Positions 1-10,690 of a DNA stretch of 64,000 nt are shown one piece after another. The position numbers and the translations under genes were made by a program. Within the stretch, counting starts at the first letter, position 1, and every line of letters begins with the position of its first letter. The stretch comes from Marinobacter lutaoensis (GTDB taxonomy: Bacteria; Pseudomonadota; Gammaproteobacteria; Pseudomonadales; Oleiphilaceae): contig NZ_MSCW01000007.1 in the NCBI RefSeq assembly GCF_001981305.1, forward strand, positions 434,001 through 498,000, read 5' to 3'. The notes under the pieces were generated by a model. That model was given only the letters and a program-made list of their open reading frames with translations. It had not been told where the DNA came from and made no database searches.

Positions 1-559
1 CCATGATGTAGGGCTGGTGCGGATTCCGGGCGGCGTAGTTCTGGTGGTAGGTCTCGGCCGGATAGAACTCGGTCAGCGGTTCCAGGGTGGTGACGATGGG
101 GTCCTGGTAGACGCCCGCCCGCTCGAGCTGGCGCAGATAGGCCTCGGCCACCGTCTTCTGCGCCTCGGTTTCATAGAAAATGGCCGACCGGTACTGATGG
201 CCAATGTCGTTGCCCTGCCGGTTCAGCTGGGTGGGGTCGTGAGCGACAGACAGGAAGACCTTCAGCAGCCCGCCGTAACTCACCCGGGCCGGGTCGTAGT
301 GGATGGCCACCGCCTCGGCATGGCCCGTGGTACCGGTGCACACGGCTTCGTAGTTCGCGGTTTCGGCGCTGCCACCGGCGTAGCCGGAGACCACCCGGGT
401 CACCCCGTCCACCGCCAGGAACACCGCCTCGACGCACCAGAAACAGCCGCCGGCCAGCACCGCCCGGGCCTCGCCCGCCTCGGCCGGCAGGTCGTGTTCG
501 GGATCCGGGAACCGGCTGCGCGGCACGGTCAGTCCCGGCACCTCGCATGATGACGTCAT
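1..559 (-). CDS. msrA: Peptide-methionine (S)-S-oxide reductase MsrA, C-terminus cut by window edge
   Basis: Reduces the S-epimer of methionine sulfoxide in proteins, normally with thioredoxin, in the cytosol. About 186 codons are visible before the window edge. After a short N-terminal extension comes the catalytic motif [11 protein letters not shown], followed by SGYAGG, the GHAEAV segment and the YHQNY segment near the C-terminus, all in MsrA family order. The ATG at 559 opens the frame (MTSSCEVPG). No signal peptide is seen, so this is a cytosolic enzyme, distinct from the secreted MsrAB fusion at 46279-47532. Only the last residues are missing. Confidence 0.93.
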   Translation of the reverse strand, partial: MTSSCEVPGLTVPRSRFPDPEHDLPAEAGEARAVLAGGCFWCVEAVFLAVDGVTRVVSGYAGGSAETANYEAVCTGTTGHAEAVAIHYDPARVSYGGLLKVFLSVAHDPTQLNRQGNDIGHQYRSAIFYETEAQKTVAEAYLRQLERAGVYQDPIVTTLEPLTEFYPAETYHQNYAARNPHQPYIM

Positions 560-738
560 ACACACCTCTGCTTGTTGTGTTTTCCCGCCTAGCTTAACGG
601 CTTTGGCGGGCATCCCCCAATATGACGATTGTCGCCTTCCGGTTGCATACCCGGCCAGCGGCACCATAATGACAGACAGGGTTTCCGTGTTCCGCAGGCT
701 CCGGCCCGGACGGGACCACTCGGCATCAAGGAAAACAA

Positions 739-1713
739 ATGACGGCCCAAGCCCGTACCCCCGAAGACCAGGACGAGCTGCTGGCGTACCGCCTCAGCCT
801 CCGCCTGGGACCGGTCCACGCCCGCCAGCGCCTGGCCATCGAACAGGAAACCGAGGCCCGGGTGTTCGGCAAGGACCGGCGCACCTTCCACCTGGAAAAC
901 CTGACCACGGCACCGGGGCTGATCCGTTTCTGCCTGCGCTGCGTTGGCCTGTACCGGCGGGCACAGGCCAACTCGCGAAAGCTGGCCACGGTCGAGAACC
1001 GGTTCGTGATTCCGGAACTGCCGCCGGCATTCGAAGGCTTTCGCATTCTGCACCTGACCGATCTTCACGTGGACATGGACGAGGCCAACCTGCAGGCGGT
1101 GATCGACCGGATCACGCCGCTGGACTACGACCTGTGCGTCCTCACCGGCGACTACCGGCGCCTGACCTGGGGCCCGATCGACGATGCCCTGGCCGGCATG
1201 GCCAGGCTGCGGCGGGCCATCCGGGGGGACGCCTTCGCGGTCCTCGGCAACCACGACAGCATCCGCATGGTGCCGGCCCTGGAAGACATGGGCTACCGCC
1301 TGCTGATGAACGAAATGGTGCCCCTGGAGCGGCAGCGGGAACGGCTCTACCTGGCCGGGGTGGACGACGGCCACTTCTACAAGGCTCACAATCTGCACCG
1401 GGCCGGGGACGACATTCCCGACGGCGGCATCAGCATCCTGCTGAGCCACACCCCAGAGATCTGGCGCGAGGCCGCGTTCGCCGGCTACGACCTGTTTCTG
1501 TGCGGCCACACCCACGGTGGCCAGATCTGCCTGCCCGGCGGCATCCCCGTGACACTGGACGCCCACTGCCCCCGCCGCCTGGGTCGGGGCTACTGGCAGG
1601 TGAACGGCATGCAGGGCTATACCTCGCCCGGCTCCGGCACCTCGGTGCTCAACGTGCGCCTGAACTGCCCGCCGGAGGTCACCCTGCACCGGCTCACGCG
1701 CGGGCCCGGCTAG
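739..1713 (+). CDS. Metallophosphoesterase (calcineurin-like)
   Basis: A 324-residue protein of the two-metal calcineurin-like phosphoesterase superfamily. Metal-binding blocks are present in order: [21 protein letters not shown], the histidine in LLSHTPE, and CGHTHGGQ. The N-terminal ~95 residues carry no recognised domain and no clear signal peptide. The start ATG follows AAGGAAAACAA. The closest general resemblance is to YkuE/YaeI-type phosphoesterases, but the substrate cannot be named from sequence. It converges on the CarS-like gene. Confidence 0.85.
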   Translation: MTAQARTPEDQDELLAYRLSLRLGPVHARQRLAIEQETEARVFGKDRRTFHLENLTTAPGLIRFCLRCVGLYRRAQANSRKLATVENRFVIPELPPAFEGFRILHLTDLHVDMDEANLQAVIDRITPLDYDLCVLTGDYRRLTWGPIDDALAGMARLRRAIRGDAFAVLGNHDSIRMVPALEDMGYRLLMNEMVPLERQRERLYLAGVDDGHFYKAHNLHRAGDDIPDGGISILLSHTPEIWREAAFAGYDLFLCGHTHGGQICLPGGIPVTLDAHCPRRLGRGYWQVNGMQGYTSPGSGTSVLNVRLNCPPEVTLHRLTRGPG

Positions 1714-1720
1714 CCGGGCC
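1703..1720. terminator. Perfect 18-bp palindrome between convergent genes
   Basis: GGCCCGGCT/AGCCGGGCC overlaps the TAG stop of the phosphoesterase and lies just before the stop of the opposing CarS-like gene. There is no U-tract on either strand. A bidirectional stem-loop ending both transcripts is plausible but unproven. Confidence 0.45.
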
Positions 1721-1721
1721 G

Positions 1722-2204
1722 TCAGTGGGGGTGCTTACGAATGCCCAGCCGGTGCAGGATCGGGGAAAAGAAGATGTTGGACAGGGCGAACAGCAGGACC
1801 ACCAGCGTCGCGTCCCAAACCGCCACCGGCAACCACAGCACCGCCACCGCCATCGGCAGAGCCGCTTCCGGCAGCTGATCCAGCCACAATGCCCGGGCAC
1901 TGGAGGCCAGGCCCAGCCGCCGCTTGACGAAACTGCTGGCCATGTCGCCCAGCAGCCCGAGCAGGCCGAACGCCAAGCCGAACAGGAACCCCAGCCCCAC
2001 CCAGGCGGAAAACAGTGCGCTTGAGAGAGCGCCGGACACCAATCCCCGCCAGGTTTTACTCGGGCCCAGCACCGGCCGGCCGTCCGGCCAGTGGCGGTTG
2101 CCGTCGATCGGCCAGTCCCAGGCCCCCCGGCACAGCTTGGCCACCACCACGGGCATGCCGTTGGCCAAGACCAGCATGACGAACAGTTCCAGCGTGATCA
2201 GCAC
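1722..2204 (-). CDS. CDP-archaeol synthase (CarS)-like integral membrane protein
   Basis: A 160-residue hydrophobic protein resembling the CarS/DUF46 group related to phosphatidate cytidylyltransferases. The N-terminal half carries the family-like stretch DGNRHWPDGRPVLGPSKTWRG, followed by glycine-rich membrane segments (LGFLFGLAFGLLGLLGDMASS) and two further hydrophobic segments. It probably acts on a lipid or CDP-linked substrate in the inner membrane. The bacterial members of this family have no settled function, so only the family name is supported. Confidence 0.72.
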   Translation of the reverse strand: MLITLELFVMLVLANGMPVVVAKLCRGAWDWPIDGNRHWPDGRPVLGPSKTWRGLVSGALSSALFSAWVGLGFLFGLAFGLLGLLGDMASSFVKRRLGLASSARALWLDQLPEAALPMAVAVLWLPVAVWDATLVVLLFALSNIFFSPILHRLGIRKHPH

Positions 2205-2232
2205 CCGTTCCTCCCGGTGTCCGGTGGTGGGC

Positions 2233-3609
2233 TCAGCCCAGCCCGCCCTGGGTCAGCTTGATTGGATCCATCAGCCGTTCCAGCTGGGCCCGACTCAGGC
2301 CGCTGCGCTCCTCGGCCACGTCGATCACCGGCCGGCCGGTCCGGTAGGCCTCCTTGGCGATGTCCGCGGCCAGGGCATAGCCGATCTCCGGATTCAGCGC
2401 GGTCACCAGCACCGGATTGCGACCCACGCCGGCGTTCAGGTTGTCGGCGTTGACGGTAAAGCCCCGGATCGCCTTGTCCGCCAGCAGGGTGGCGGCCTGG
2501 CTCAGCAGACCCGCCATGTCCAGCAGATTGCCGGCCACCAGCGGCAGCATCACGTTGAGCTGGAAGTTGCCGGACTGGCCGGCCAGCGCCACCGCCGCAT
2601 CCAGCCCCATCACCTGAGCCGCGACCATGGCCACCGACTCCGGGATCACCGGGTTGACCTTGCCCGGCATGATGCTGCTGCCCGGCTGCAGCGCCGGCAG
2701 GCTGATTTCCGCCAGGCCGTGGATCGGGCCGCTGTTCATCCAGCGCAGGTCGTTGGCGATTTTCATCAGCACCACCGCGACACCGCGCAGTTGCCCGGAC
2801 AGCGCCACCGGCGCATCCACCGCGCTCTGGCCGACGAACTTGTGCTCCAGGCTGCGGAAGGGATGGCCGGTGTTGTCCCGTAGAAAGCGCACGAACTGCT
2901 CGGCGAATTCCGGCGCGGCGTTGACCCCGGTACCTACCGCCGTGCCCCCCTGGGGCACCGCCAGCAGCTCGTCGGCTGCCGCGTCCAGGCGGCGCTCCGC
3001 AGCCACCAGCTGCTCCCGCCAGGTCCGCAGCTCCTGGCCCAGCGTCACCGGCATCGCGTCCATCAGGTGGGTGCGCCCGGTCTTGACCTGTCCGGACAAC
3101 TCCGCCTCGCGTTCGTAGATCACGCCCTGCAGGTGCGTCAGCGCCGGGATCAGCCGCTCCCGCACCGCCACCACCGCACTGACGTGGATCGCGGTGGGGA
3201 TGACATCGTTGGAGCTCTGGCTCATGTTGACGTGATCATTCGGGTGAACCTCCACCCCCTGCCGGCGGGCCAGCGCCGCGATCACCTCGTTGAGGTTCAT
3301 GTTGGTGCTGGTGCCGGAGCCGGTCTGGTACCGGTCCACCGGGAACTGGTCGGCGTGTTCGCCACGCAGGATCTCGTCACAGGCGGCGACGATGGCGTCG
3401 CGGCGGGCGTTGTCGAGCAGCCCCAGGCTGGTGTTGGCTTCCGCCGCCGCTTTTTTGACCTGGGCCACGGCGGCGATAAACGCCGGCGGCAGCGGCTGGC
3501 CGCTCACCGGGAAGTTGTCGATGGCCCGTTGGGTCTGGGCTCCCCAGAGTGCGTCCGCCGGTACTCGGACTTCGCCCAGACTGTCTGTTTCGGTTCTGAA
3601 TTCGCGCAT
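2233..3609 (-). CDS. fumC: Class II fumarate hydratase
   Basis: Catalyses reversible hydration of fumarate to L-malate in the TCA cycle; the class II enzyme is iron-independent. The 458-residue product begins MREFRTETDSLGEV and contains the superfamily signature GSSIMPGKVNP, the TGSGTSTNMN and HVNMSQSSNDV substrate-binding blocks, and GGTAVGTGVN. Start chosen at 3609 because a strong AGGAGGG Shine-Dalgarno sits directly before it; the frame stays open 114 bases further upstream without a ribosome site. NFPVSG near the N-terminus resembles Pseudomonas FumC1. It is the next gene downstream of the ercS' end, on the same strand. Confidence 0.95.
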   Translation of the reverse strand: MREFRTETDSLGEVRVPADALWGAQTQRAIDNFPVSGQPLPPAFIAAVAQVKKAAAEANTSLGLLDNARRDAIVAACDEILRGEHADQFPVDRYQTGSGTSTNMNLNEVIAALARRQGVEVHPNDHVNMSQSSNDVIPTAIHVSAVVAVRERLIPALTHLQGVIYEREAELSGQVKTGRTHLMDAMPVTLGQELRTWREQLVAAERRLDAAADELLAVPQGGTAVGTGVNAAPEFAEQFVRFLRDNTGHPFRSLEHKFVGQSAVDAPVALSGQLRGVAVVLMKIANDLRWMNSGPIHGLAEISLPALQPGSSIMPGKVNPVIPESVAMVAAQVMGLDAAVALAGQSGNFQLNVMLPLVAGNLLDMAGLLSQAATLLADKAIRGFTVNADNLNAGVGRNPVLVTALNPEIGYALAADIAKEAYRTGRPVIDVAEERSGLSRAQLERLMDPIKLTQGGLG

Positions 3610-3750
3610 GATCCCTCCTGTCTGTCCGTTCCGTTTGCTGTCAGGGTAACGCGCGGCCGGGGCCGTCGCATACGAAGTTGTCGCTACCCCGGCGACACGG
3701 AACCGGCCGGACCTTTCCGACACGTGTAGTCAGTGTACACGGGAAAAAGT

Positions 3751-5490
3751 TCAGGCCACCGGCGCCAGTAGACTGGTCAGCAGGGCCCTCAGCCGGTTGG
3801 GCTTGACCGGCTTGTTGAGCACCGGCAGCCCCTGCCCCCGCATCCGCCGCAGCAGTTCGTCACTGCGGTCGGCGGTGATCAGCGCCGCCGGTACCGGCCG
3901 GGCCAGGCGCCGCCGAAGGGCGGCGATCGCCCGGTCACCGGTGAGCCGGTCATCCAGATGATAATCGGCCAGAATCACCGACGGTTCCACCCCCTGGGCC
4001 ACCAGCGCCAGAGCCTCCGCCTCGCCCGCCGCGACGTGGACCTCGCACCCCCAGCGGGCCAGCAGCGTCGCCATGCTCTCACGCACCGTCGGTTCGTTGT
4101 CGATCACCAGCACGCCGGCGCCGGTGACCGCCTGGCCCGGGGCGGCCGGCCGCTTCGGCTCGGGGGTGTCTGTTTCCGGCAGCCGTGGCAGTCGCAACCG
4201 GAACCGGGACCCCCGACCCGGCCGGGAGGCCACCTCCACCGGGTACCCCAGCATCCGCGCCATGCGCTCGACGATGGCCAGCCCCAGACCGACGCCCTGG
4301 CGGCCGCCGGTGCCCTGGGGCAGCAACTGACGGAATTCGGTGAAGATGTCCTGCAGCTGGTCCGCCTCGATGCCGACACCGGAGTCCCATACCTCGATGC
4401 ACAGCTCGTCCCGGCACCGGCGCAGGGCCAGCAGTACTCCGCCGGCCCGGGTGTACCGGAAGGCATTGCTGAGCAGGTTGCGAACGATCCGGGTCAGCAT
4501 GCGCGCATCGGTATGCACCACCGCCGGGACCAGCCGGCGCCGGAACCGGAGGCCCGCGTGTTCGGCCACCGCCTCGAACTCGTCCGCCAGTCCCTCCAGC
4601 AGGGCCGTGACATCGGTCGGTGCCAGGTCCGGGGTCATGGTCCGCTGGTCCACGCGGGCAATGTCGAGCAGGTCCGCCAGCAGTTCCTCCGCCCCTTCCA
4701 GGGCCCGGTGCACCTGGTGCACCATGCGCCGTTCCGGTGCCGGCAGGTCGCTGTCCTGGAGTGCGGAGATCATCAGGCGCGCCGCATTCAGCGGCTGCAG
4801 CAGATCGTGGCTGGCGGCGGCCAGGTACTTGTCCTTGCTGCGATTGGCCGCCTTGGCGGCCTCGATCGCCACCATCAGTTCCCGTTCCACCCGTTCCCGC
4901 TCCTCGATCTGGTGACGCAGGTCGGCGTTGGCACTGCGCAGCGCCCGGGTCCGCGCCTCGACCCGCTGTTCCAGCTCCTGATTCAGCTGCTCCAGCTTCT
5001 GCCGAGCCTGCACCCGTTCGGTGATATCGGCCACGAACGCCTCCACCACCTCCGGCCCCAGATCCGGGCGCCGCAACAGGGTCACCGCCACGTGCACCGG
5101 GCGACCATCGGCTCGCAGGAAGCGGGTCTCCCGGGCGCTCACACTGCCGTTGTCCAGTAGGGCCTGGCGGATGGCATCAAAGTCGGCGGAACGGCAGAAC
5201 AGCTGTTCCCGGAGCCGGATCACCCGGGTGACCAGCTGCTCCGGGCTGTGGTAGCCGCAGATCCGCGCCATGGCGGGGTTGCAGGCCAGAAAGCCGCCCC
5301 GCAGGTTGGCCTGGAAGATGCCGTGCAATGCGTTTTCGAACAGCCACTTGTAGCGGTTCCGCTCCTGCTCCAGCTCTTCGATGCGCTGTTGCAGCGCCGG
5401 GTAGTAGTTCTTGCGGACGGACTGGCTGCCCAGCCCCAGCAGGTCGCCGATGCCATAGCCGCCGGTGTGCTCGTCAGAGGGCTTCTTCAT
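3751..5490 (-). CDS. ercS': PAS hybrid sensor histidine kinase/response regulator, ErcS'/NahK-like
   Basis: A soluble hybrid kinase of about 579 residues with no membrane segment. Visible in order: a conserved N-terminal block (GLGSQSVRKNYYPAL), a PAS domain (roughly 40-165), a coiled coil, a HisKA box with SHDLLQPLNAARL (histidine near 230), an HATPase with a GVGLGLAIVERMA box, and a C-terminal receiver domain with ILADYHLDD. In Pseudomonas aeruginosa, ErcS' belongs to the ethanol-oxidation regulatory network, and the overlap with ercA here supports that name. The ATG at 5490 has an AGG at good spacing; an ATG at 5505 is also possible. NahK is a close paralogue. Confidence 0.85.
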   Translation of the reverse strand: MKKPSDEHTGGYGIGDLLGLGSQSVRKNYYPALQQRIEELEQERNRYKWLFENALHGIFQANLRGGFLACNPAMARICGYHSPEQLVTRVIRLREQLFCRSADFDAIRQALLDNGSVSARETRFLRADGRPVHVAVTLLRRPDLGPEVVEAFVADITERVQARQKLEQLNQELEQRVEARTRALRSANADLRHQIEERERVERELMVAIEAAKAANRSKDKYLAAASHDLLQPLNAARLMISALQDSDLPAPERRMVHQVHRALEGAEELLADLLDIARVDQRTMTPDLAPTDVTALLEGLADEFEAVAEHAGLRFRRRLVPAVVHTDARMLTRIVRNLLSNAFRYTRAGGVLLALRRCRDELCIEVWDSGVGIEADQLQDIFTEFRQLLPQGTGGRQGVGLGLAIVERMARMLGYPVEVASRPGRGSRFRLRLPRLPETDTPEPKRPAAPGQAVTGAGVLVIDNEPTVRESMATLLARWGCEVHVAAGEAEALALVAQGVEPSVILADYHLDDRLTGDRAIAALRRRLARPVPAALITADRSDELLRRMRGQGLPVLNKPVKPNRLRALLTSLLAPVA

Positions 5491-6637
5491 AGACAACCTG
5501 GACATCCCGCAACGACGACTTCCTCGGATTGGTGAGGATGCAGGGGTCCTTCAGGGCGTAGCCTGAAAGATAGGGAATATCGGCACTGGTGACACCGAGC
5601 TGGGTCAGCCGCGCCTCCAACCCCACCCGGCGCTTCAGTTCCATGATCCGGGCCATCAGCCGTGCTTTCACCTGCCGGGCGGTCAACCCCCGGGTATCGA
5701 TGTCCATGGCCTCCGCCACCCGGCGGAAACGCGCCTCCGCCGACGGAAAGTTGTAGGCCACCACGTGCTCCAGCAGCAGGGCGTTGCAGAGCCCGTGGGG
5801 CAGGTCCAGGAACCCGCCCAGGCTGTGCGACATGGCGTGTACCGCCCCGAGGATGGCGTTGGAGAAGGCCAGACCCGCCTGCATCGACGCCAGCATGATC
5901 CGCTCCCGCAGTTCGGCGTCGGCGGTGTCCGCCACCAGCGGTTCCAGATAGCGGTTGATCAGGCGGATGGCTTCCAGGGCGTGGGTGTCGGTCAGGGGCC
6001 CACTGCCGGTAGACACGAACGCCTCGATCGCGTGGACCAGCGCATCCACCCCGGTGCAGGCGGTCAGGAACGGGTCCATGGTTTCCGTCACCTCGGGGTC
6101 GATCAGGGACACGTCCGGGACCACCGCCTTGCTGATGATGGAGAATTTGAAGCGGCGACCGGGATCGGAAATGATCGCGAACTGAGACACGTCCGCCGAG
6201 GTGCCGGCGGTGGTGGGGATCAGGATCAGGGGCGGTGGCGGGTGGGTGATGGTATCGACGCCCTCGAACTCGAGAATGTGACGACCGTGGCTGGCGACAA
6301 TGCCGATGCCCTTGGCGCAATCCATCGGGCTGCCACCGCCGATGGCGACGATGACATCGCAGTCACTGGCCCGGTACAGCTCCGCCCCGGCCATCACCTC
6401 GTCCACCTTGGGGTTGGCGGAAACACCGGTGAACACGGTGGTGCGGATGCCCGCTGCCTCCAGCAGCGCCTCACACTCGCCGACCCAGCCGACCGCCGCC
6501 ACCCCCGGGTCCGACACCAACAACACGTGACGGGCGCCGAAGTTGCTGGCGAAGTTGGCGACGGAACGGCGGGAACCGGCGCCGAACACGATTTCCGGCG
6601 AGACAAACTTGCGCAGTGAAGAAATGTCGTGAGTCAT
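5474..6637 (-). CDS. ercA: Iron-containing alcohol dehydrogenase ErcA
   Basis: A 387-residue member of the iron-containing (group III) alcohol dehydrogenases. The dinucleotide-binding GGGSPMDCAKG lies near residue 98. The metal-site region contains DALVHAIEAF and AVHAMSHSLGGFLDLPHG, which supply the Asp/His ligands. In Pseudomonas the ercA gene sits between pqq genes and ercS-type kinases and is thought to have a role in regulating ethanol oxidation as well as, or instead of, bulk catalysis. Its 3' end overlaps the kinase start, so the two are translationally linked. Confidence 0.9.
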   Translation of the reverse strand: MTHDISSLRKFVSPEIVFGAGSRRSVANFASNFGARHVLLVSDPGVAAVGWVGECEALLEAAGIRTTVFTGVSANPKVDEVMAGAELYRASDCDVIVAIGGGSPMDCAKGIGIVASHGRHILEFEGVDTITHPPPPLILIPTTAGTSADVSQFAIISDPGRRFKFSIISKAVVPDVSLIDPEVTETMDPFLTACTGVDALVHAIEAFVSTGSGPLTDTHALEAIRLINRYLEPLVADTADAELRERIMLASMQAGLAFSNAILGAVHAMSHSLGGFLDLPHGLCNALLLEHVVAYNFPSAEARFRRVAEAMDIDTRGLTARQVKARLMARIMELKRRVGLEARLTQLGVTSADIPYLSGYALKDPCILTNPRKSSLRDVQVVYEEAL

Positions 6638-6684
6638 GGGCGTGTTTCCCGACGGCGTCTGTTGTTATAGGAATAGCCGACAGT

Positions 6685-8553
6685 CTAACTCAACTTTGCG
6701 CCACCGGCACCGGCCCGGCGACAGGCCCGCCGGTAAAAACGGTGCAGCCGAACCAGCATGCGGGCTTGGTTGCGCCGGTCCCGGAACCCGTGCCCCTCGT
6801 CCTCGAACAGCCACTGCTCCACCCGGCCCCCGACCGCCCGCATGGCCCGGACCATGGCGTCGGTCTGTTCCGGCACCACCACCCGGTCCCGGCCGCCCTG
6901 GAAGAAGATCACCGGGGCCCGGATCGCCGCCGCCCGCAGCCGGGGGGTTCGCGCCCGCCAGCGCATGGGATGGCGGTCCGGGTCTCCCAGCAGCCAGTCC
7001 AGGTAGCCGGACTCGAAGCGGTGGGTGCGCCGGCGCAGGGACCGGGGGTCGGTGACGCCGTACAGGCTGGCGCCGGCCAGGAAAACGTCGCTGGCCGCCA
7101 GTGCCAGCAGCGTCGAGTAGCCCCCGGCGCTGCGCCCCTGGATCAGTACCCGGTCACGGTCCACCCAGCCCAGCGCGCCCAGATGCCGGGCGCTGCGGAT
7201 CAGGTCGTCCACTTCCCGCTGCCCCCAGTGCCCGGCCAGGGCTTGACGGAAGCTCCGGCCGAAGCCGGTGCTGCCCCGGTAGTTCACCTCGGCCACGGCG
7301 AACCCCCGTTCACGCCAGAACCGGAGGTGCGGGTCGTACACCGGGTAGGTCGCCGAGGTGGGGCCGCCGTGGACCATCAGGATCACCGGCGGTCGCGGAC
7401 GCTCGGGCACGGCGGTGTGGAAGAACCCTTGCACCGGCTCCGGCCCGGGCACAATAAACGAGCGGGGCCGGGGCAACGGCCGGCCCGGCGGGGATTCACC
7501 ACCGGCCAGCCGGCGATGCCGGCCGGACCGCGGGTCGATCGCCACGATGGCGTCGAAGCGGTCCGGCGACCGGGCCACACACAACAGCTGATCCCGCCAC
7601 CGGCACAGCCAGCGAAAGTCCGTGCAGTCGCCGACCGCCACCGGGCAGGCCTGGCCGCCAGCCGGGCTCAGCCACAGGGTTCCGATCCCCTGGTCATAGC
7701 GCACCCGGGCCCAGCCGCCCCCGGGCAGCGGACAGTGGTGCCGCTCGCCCAGCTGCCAGGGTGCGTTGGCGTGGTCCAACGGCGGTGCTGGCGCCGCCTG
7801 CCAAGCGCCGCTGGCCGGGTCGACCCGCCACGGCTGCCACCAGCCGGCATGGTCCGACAGCAGCCACAGACCGGTATCGTCGAACACCGGCTGCTGCACC
7901 GAGCCGGAGGCCGGTGCCGGGCATGGCCGGACCGCCACCGGATGGCCGTCGGCGTTCAGCTCCGCCAACCACAGCCGGCTGCGCACCCAGGGCATGTCGG
8001 GCAGGCGCCAGCTGACCCAGGCCAGCCAGCGGCCGCAGCGGGACAGGGCCGGCGCGCCGTAGAAGTCCTCGCCCCGATGCAGACACTGGCGGCGGCCCCG
8101 GCGATCCACCGCCATCAGGCACTGGCCCGAAGCCTCCTCCCGCACCGCCAGCACCCGCTCCCGGCGCGGGTCCGGCACCAAGCCGCCCCAAGCCACGCCG
8201 GGCTCGGCCGCCAGCACGCGACAACGGCCCGAGACCGGTTCCACGGCCACCAGACGTTGAGTTTCAGTCACCGCCACCACCGTCTCCGGCAACGCCGCCA
8301 GGGTGCCACCGCCGTAGCCGTTGACCCGACTGCCCAGGCTCTCGCCGACGCCCTCCAGCGCCCGGACAGTGCCGCCGTCGTGGTGGTACAGGCCCACCCG
8401 GCCCGGTCCGGGCCCGGCTTCCAGCCAGAACAGTCCGGCGGCAGAAGCCACCAGCCCGGCACGCTGAACCACGCCGGCACAGGCCGCCCAGGCCGAGATC
8501 GGGCGGCGGCTCGCGGGCTCAGCCCCGGTACAGCAGGCGCGAGTTGCGGGCAT
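6685..8553 (-). CDS. pqqH: S9 family prolyl-oligopeptidase-like peptidase of the pqq operon (PqqH type)
   Basis: About 620 residues. An N-terminal beta-propeller region is followed by an alpha/beta-hydrolase peptidase domain. The catalytic triad is visible: nucleophile in QGRSAGGYS, aspartate in GGRDRVV, histidine in EDEGHGF. P. aeruginosa has the same gene (pqqH) directly between pqqE and ercA, so a role in PQQ precursor processing or turnover is inferred from position. The start is uncertain: the ATG at 8553 overlaps pqqE by 35 bases and lacks a clear ribosome site; recognisable family sequence begins at RRPISAW. A non-ATG start closer to 8500 is possible. Confidence 0.85.
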   Translation of the reverse strand: MPATRACCTGAEPASRRPISAWAACAGVVQRAGLVASAAGLFWLEAGPGPGRVGLYHHDGGTVRALEGVGESLGSRVNGYGGGTLAALPETVVAVTETQRLVAVEPVSGRCRVLAAEPGVAWGGLVPDPRRERVLAVREEASGQCLMAVDRRGRRQCLHRGEDFYGAPALSRCGRWLAWVSWRLPDMPWVRSRLWLAELNADGHPVAVRPCPAPASGSVQQPVFDDTGLWLLSDHAGWWQPWRVDPASGAWQAAPAPPLDHANAPWQLGERHHCPLPGGGWARVRYDQGIGTLWLSPAGGQACPVAVGDCTDFRWLCRWRDQLLCVARSPDRFDAIVAIDPRSGRHRRLAGGESPPGRPLPRPRSFIVPGPEPVQGFFHTAVPERPRPPVILMVHGGPTSATYPVYDPHLRFWRERGFAVAEVNYRGSTGFGRSFRQALAGHWGQREVDDLIRSARHLGALGWVDRDRVLIQGRSAGGYSTLLALAASDVFLAGASLYGVTDPRSLRRRTHRFESGYLDWLLGDPDRHPMRWRARTPRLRAAAIRAPVIFFQGGRDRVVVPEQTDAMVRAMRAVGGRVEQWLFEDEGHGFRDRRNQARMLVRLHRFYRRACRRAGAGGAKLS

Positions 8554-9658
8554 TGCGATAGAGCAGGTCGTCCAGTCCGGTGCGGGCGTGGTCGGCGGCG
8601 GTCCGGGCGGCCAGGATCCGGTCGTGGTAGGGCGACTTGTCGCAGACCGGATCGGCGTTGTCGGCATCGCCGGTGAGCAGGTAGGCCTGGCAGCGGCAAC
8701 CACCGAAATCCCTGGCTTTGTCCTCGCAGGAGCGGCAGGGCTCGGGCATCCAGGCATCCCCGCGATAGTGGTTGAAGCCAGGGCTGTGATACCAGATCTC
8801 CGCCAGGCTCATGGTCCGGACGTTGGGGAAGTCGATGGGCAGCAGCCGGGCGCTGTGACAGGGCAAGGCGGTGCCATCCGGGGCCACGGTCAGAAACAGG
8901 CTGCCCCAGCCGTTCATGCAGGCCTTGGGGCGCGACTCGTAGTAGTCCGGCGTCACAAAGATCAGTTTCATCGGGGCGCCCCGTGCATGTAACCGGGCCC
9001 GGTAGTCGTTGACCTGGGATTCCGCCGCCCGCAGCTGGGCCTGTGACGGCATCAGCCCTTCCCGGTTGCGGAATGCCCAACCGTAGTACTGGCAGGTCGC
9101 CAGCTCGACATAGTCGGCGTCCAGCTGCTCACACAGCTGGAGAATCTGCGGCATCTGGTGGATGTTGTGCCGGTGGATGACGAAGTTGAGCACCATCGGA
9201 TAGCCCGCCGCCTTCACCGCCCGGGCCATGGCGAGTTTCTGTCGGAAGGCCTTGCGGGAACCGGCCAGGGCGTCGTTCAGTTCCGGATCGGATGCCTGAA
9301 AGCTGATCTGGATATGGTCCAGCCCCGCCGCCGCGAAGGCCGCCACCTTGGCGTCGCTCAGTCCCAGACCCGAGGTGATCAGGTTGGTGTAGTAGCCCAG
9401 TGCCCGGGCGCCGCCAATCAGCTCGGCCAAGTCCTGGCGCACCAGGGGCTCACCGCCGGAAAATCCCAGCTGGGCCGCGCCCAGTTCCCGCCCCTGCCGG
9501 AGCACGTCCAGCCACTGGGCGGTGCTCAGCTCGTCCCCGCTCCGGGCGAAGTCCAGCGGGTTGGAGCAGTAGGGGCACTGCAGCGGGCAGCGGTAGGTGA
9601 GTTCCGCCAGCAGCCACAGCGGCGGCCCCACGGGGGCGGAGGCGTCGAGCGGGGTCAT
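8519..9658 (-). CDS. pqqE: PqqA peptide cyclase (radical SAM), PqqE
   Basis: Radical SAM enzyme that forms the carbon-carbon bond between Glu and Tyr of the PqqA peptide, the first chemical step of PQQ synthesis. The SAM cluster motif CPLQCPYC (CxxxCxxC) lies in the first 35 residues. The C-terminal SPASM region has additional cysteines ([30 protein letters not shown]) for auxiliary clusters. The ATG at 9658 overlaps the pqqD stop as ATGA; an in-frame ATG two codons upstream (9664) is the alternative. Length (379) matches the family. Confidence 0.96.
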   Translation of the reverse strand: MTPLDASAPVGPPLWLLAELTYRCPLQCPYCSNPLDFARSGDELSTAQWLDVLRQGRELGAAQLGFSGGEPLVRQDLAELIGGARALGYYTNLITSGLGLSDAKVAAFAAAGLDHIQISFQASDPELNDALAGSRKAFRQKLAMARAVKAAGYPMVLNFVIHRHNIHQMPQILQLCEQLDADYVELATCQYYGWAFRNREGLMPSQAQLRAAESQVNDYRARLHARGAPMKLIFVTPDYYESRPKACMNGWGSLFLTVAPDGTALPCHSARLLPIDFPNVRTMSLAEIWYHSPGFNHYRGDAWMPEPCRSCEDKARDFGGCRCQAYLLTGDADNADPVCDKSPYHDRILAARTAADHARTGLDDLLYRNARNSRLLYRG

Positions 9659-9918
9659 TGCCATTCGATCCAGTGCTGGCGTTCGGCTTCGCGCAGGAAC
9701 TCGCGCACGTCCGGGCCCAGATCGCCGGCGTCGGGGAACCGGGTCCGCAGGCGCTCGATGATCGTCTCGACATCCCGTTCGCCGTCCACCGCCTCGAGAA
9801 TGGCGCCGGCGCTGCCGTTGAGCCGGACCATGCCCTCGGGATAGAGCAGCACGAAGCACGCCTGGGCCGGCTCCCACTGGAGCCGGAAACCGCGCCGGAT
9901 ACGGGGCACTGGGTTCAT
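9655..9918 (-). CDS. pqqD: PQQ biosynthesis peptide chaperone PqqD
   Basis: Small RRE-fold protein (87 residues) that binds PqqA and presents it to PqqE. It begins [17 protein letters not shown], matching the family N-terminus, and has the [18 protein letters not shown] segment. The start at 9918 is fixed by a GGGAGGG ribosome site 6-7 bases upstream; the frame extends a little further upstream without one. The stop overlaps the pqqE start, consistent with tight co-translation. Confidence 0.95.
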   Translation of the reverse strand: MNPVPRIRRGFRLQWEPAQACFVLLYPEGMVRLNGSAGAILEAVDGERDVETIIERLRTRFPDAGDLGPDVREFLREAERQHWIEWQ

Positions 9919-9934
9919 GACGCCGCCCTCCCTG

Positions 9935-10690
9935 TTACAGCCCACGGTGCCACACCGGCCGGTCGGTCACGGTGTGATACGGGGGTGTGTGGTGCATGTA
10001 GGCCATGGTCAGGGCGTCCAGCAGGGTCCACAGGATGTCCAGCTTGAACTGGAGAATCTCCAGTGCCCGGGCCTGCTGGGCGCCGGTCACGAAGTGGTCG
10101 AGGGTGACGGTGAGCCCGTGCTGAACGTCCCGCCGCGCCTCCGACAGCCGTTTGCGGAAGTAGCGGTACCCCTCGGATTCGATCCAGGGGTAGTGGCGGG
10201 GCCAGCTGTCCAGCCGGCTCTGGTGGATCTCCGGCGCGAACAGTTCGGTCAGCGAGGCGCAGGCGGCCTCCTGCCAAGAGGCACGCCGCACGAATCGGAC
10301 GTAAGCGTCCACGGCAAAGCGGACCCCGGGCAGCACGTGGCGCTGGTCGATGACTTCCGCCCGGCTCAGTCCCACCGCCTCCGCCAAGGCCAACCAGGCC
10401 TCGATGCCGCCGGCCTCGTCGCCATGGCCGTCGTGATCGAGGATGCGCTGCAGCCACAGCCGGCGCACCCGGGGGTCCGGGCAGTTGGCGAGGATGGCGG
10501 CGTCCTTCTGCGGAATCATGATCTGGTAGTAGTAACGGTTGGCCACCCAGCCACGGATCTGTTCCGGGGTACACCGGCCGCTGTACATGGCGCGGTGGTA
10601 GGGATGATGGCTGTGGTAGTAGCGCCCCTTGTCGCGCAGGGCCTGTTCAAACGCCCGGCGGTTCATGGCGGTATCGACGCTGGCGTTCAT
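9935..10690 (-). CDS. pqqC: Pyrroloquinoline-quinone synthase PqqC
   Basis: Cofactor-less oxidase that carries out the final ring closure and eight-electron oxidation giving PQQ. The 251-residue protein has the family landmarks [15 protein letters not shown] near the N-terminus, [21 protein letters not shown] in the helical core, and HHTPPYHTV at the C-terminus. The ATG at 10690 overlaps the pqqB stop (ATGA). It lies mid-operon between pqqB and pqqD. Confidence 0.96.
   Translation of the reverse strand: MNASVDTAMNRRAFEQALRDKGRYYHSHHPYHRAMYSGRCTPEQIRGWVANRYYYQIMIPQKDAAILANCPDPRVRRLWLQRILDHDGHGDEAGGIEAWLALAEAVGLSRAEVIDQRHVLPGVRFAVDAYVRFVRRASWQEAACASLTELFAPEIHQSRLDSWPRHYPWIESEGYRYFRKRLSEARRDVQHGLTVTLDHFVTGAQQARALEILQFKLDILWTLLDALTMAYMHHTPPYHTVTDRPVWHRGL

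Noticed and set aside
6616..8676. A 686-codon plus-strand open frame
   Set aside because: Antisense to pqqH, which has a complete peptidase triad.
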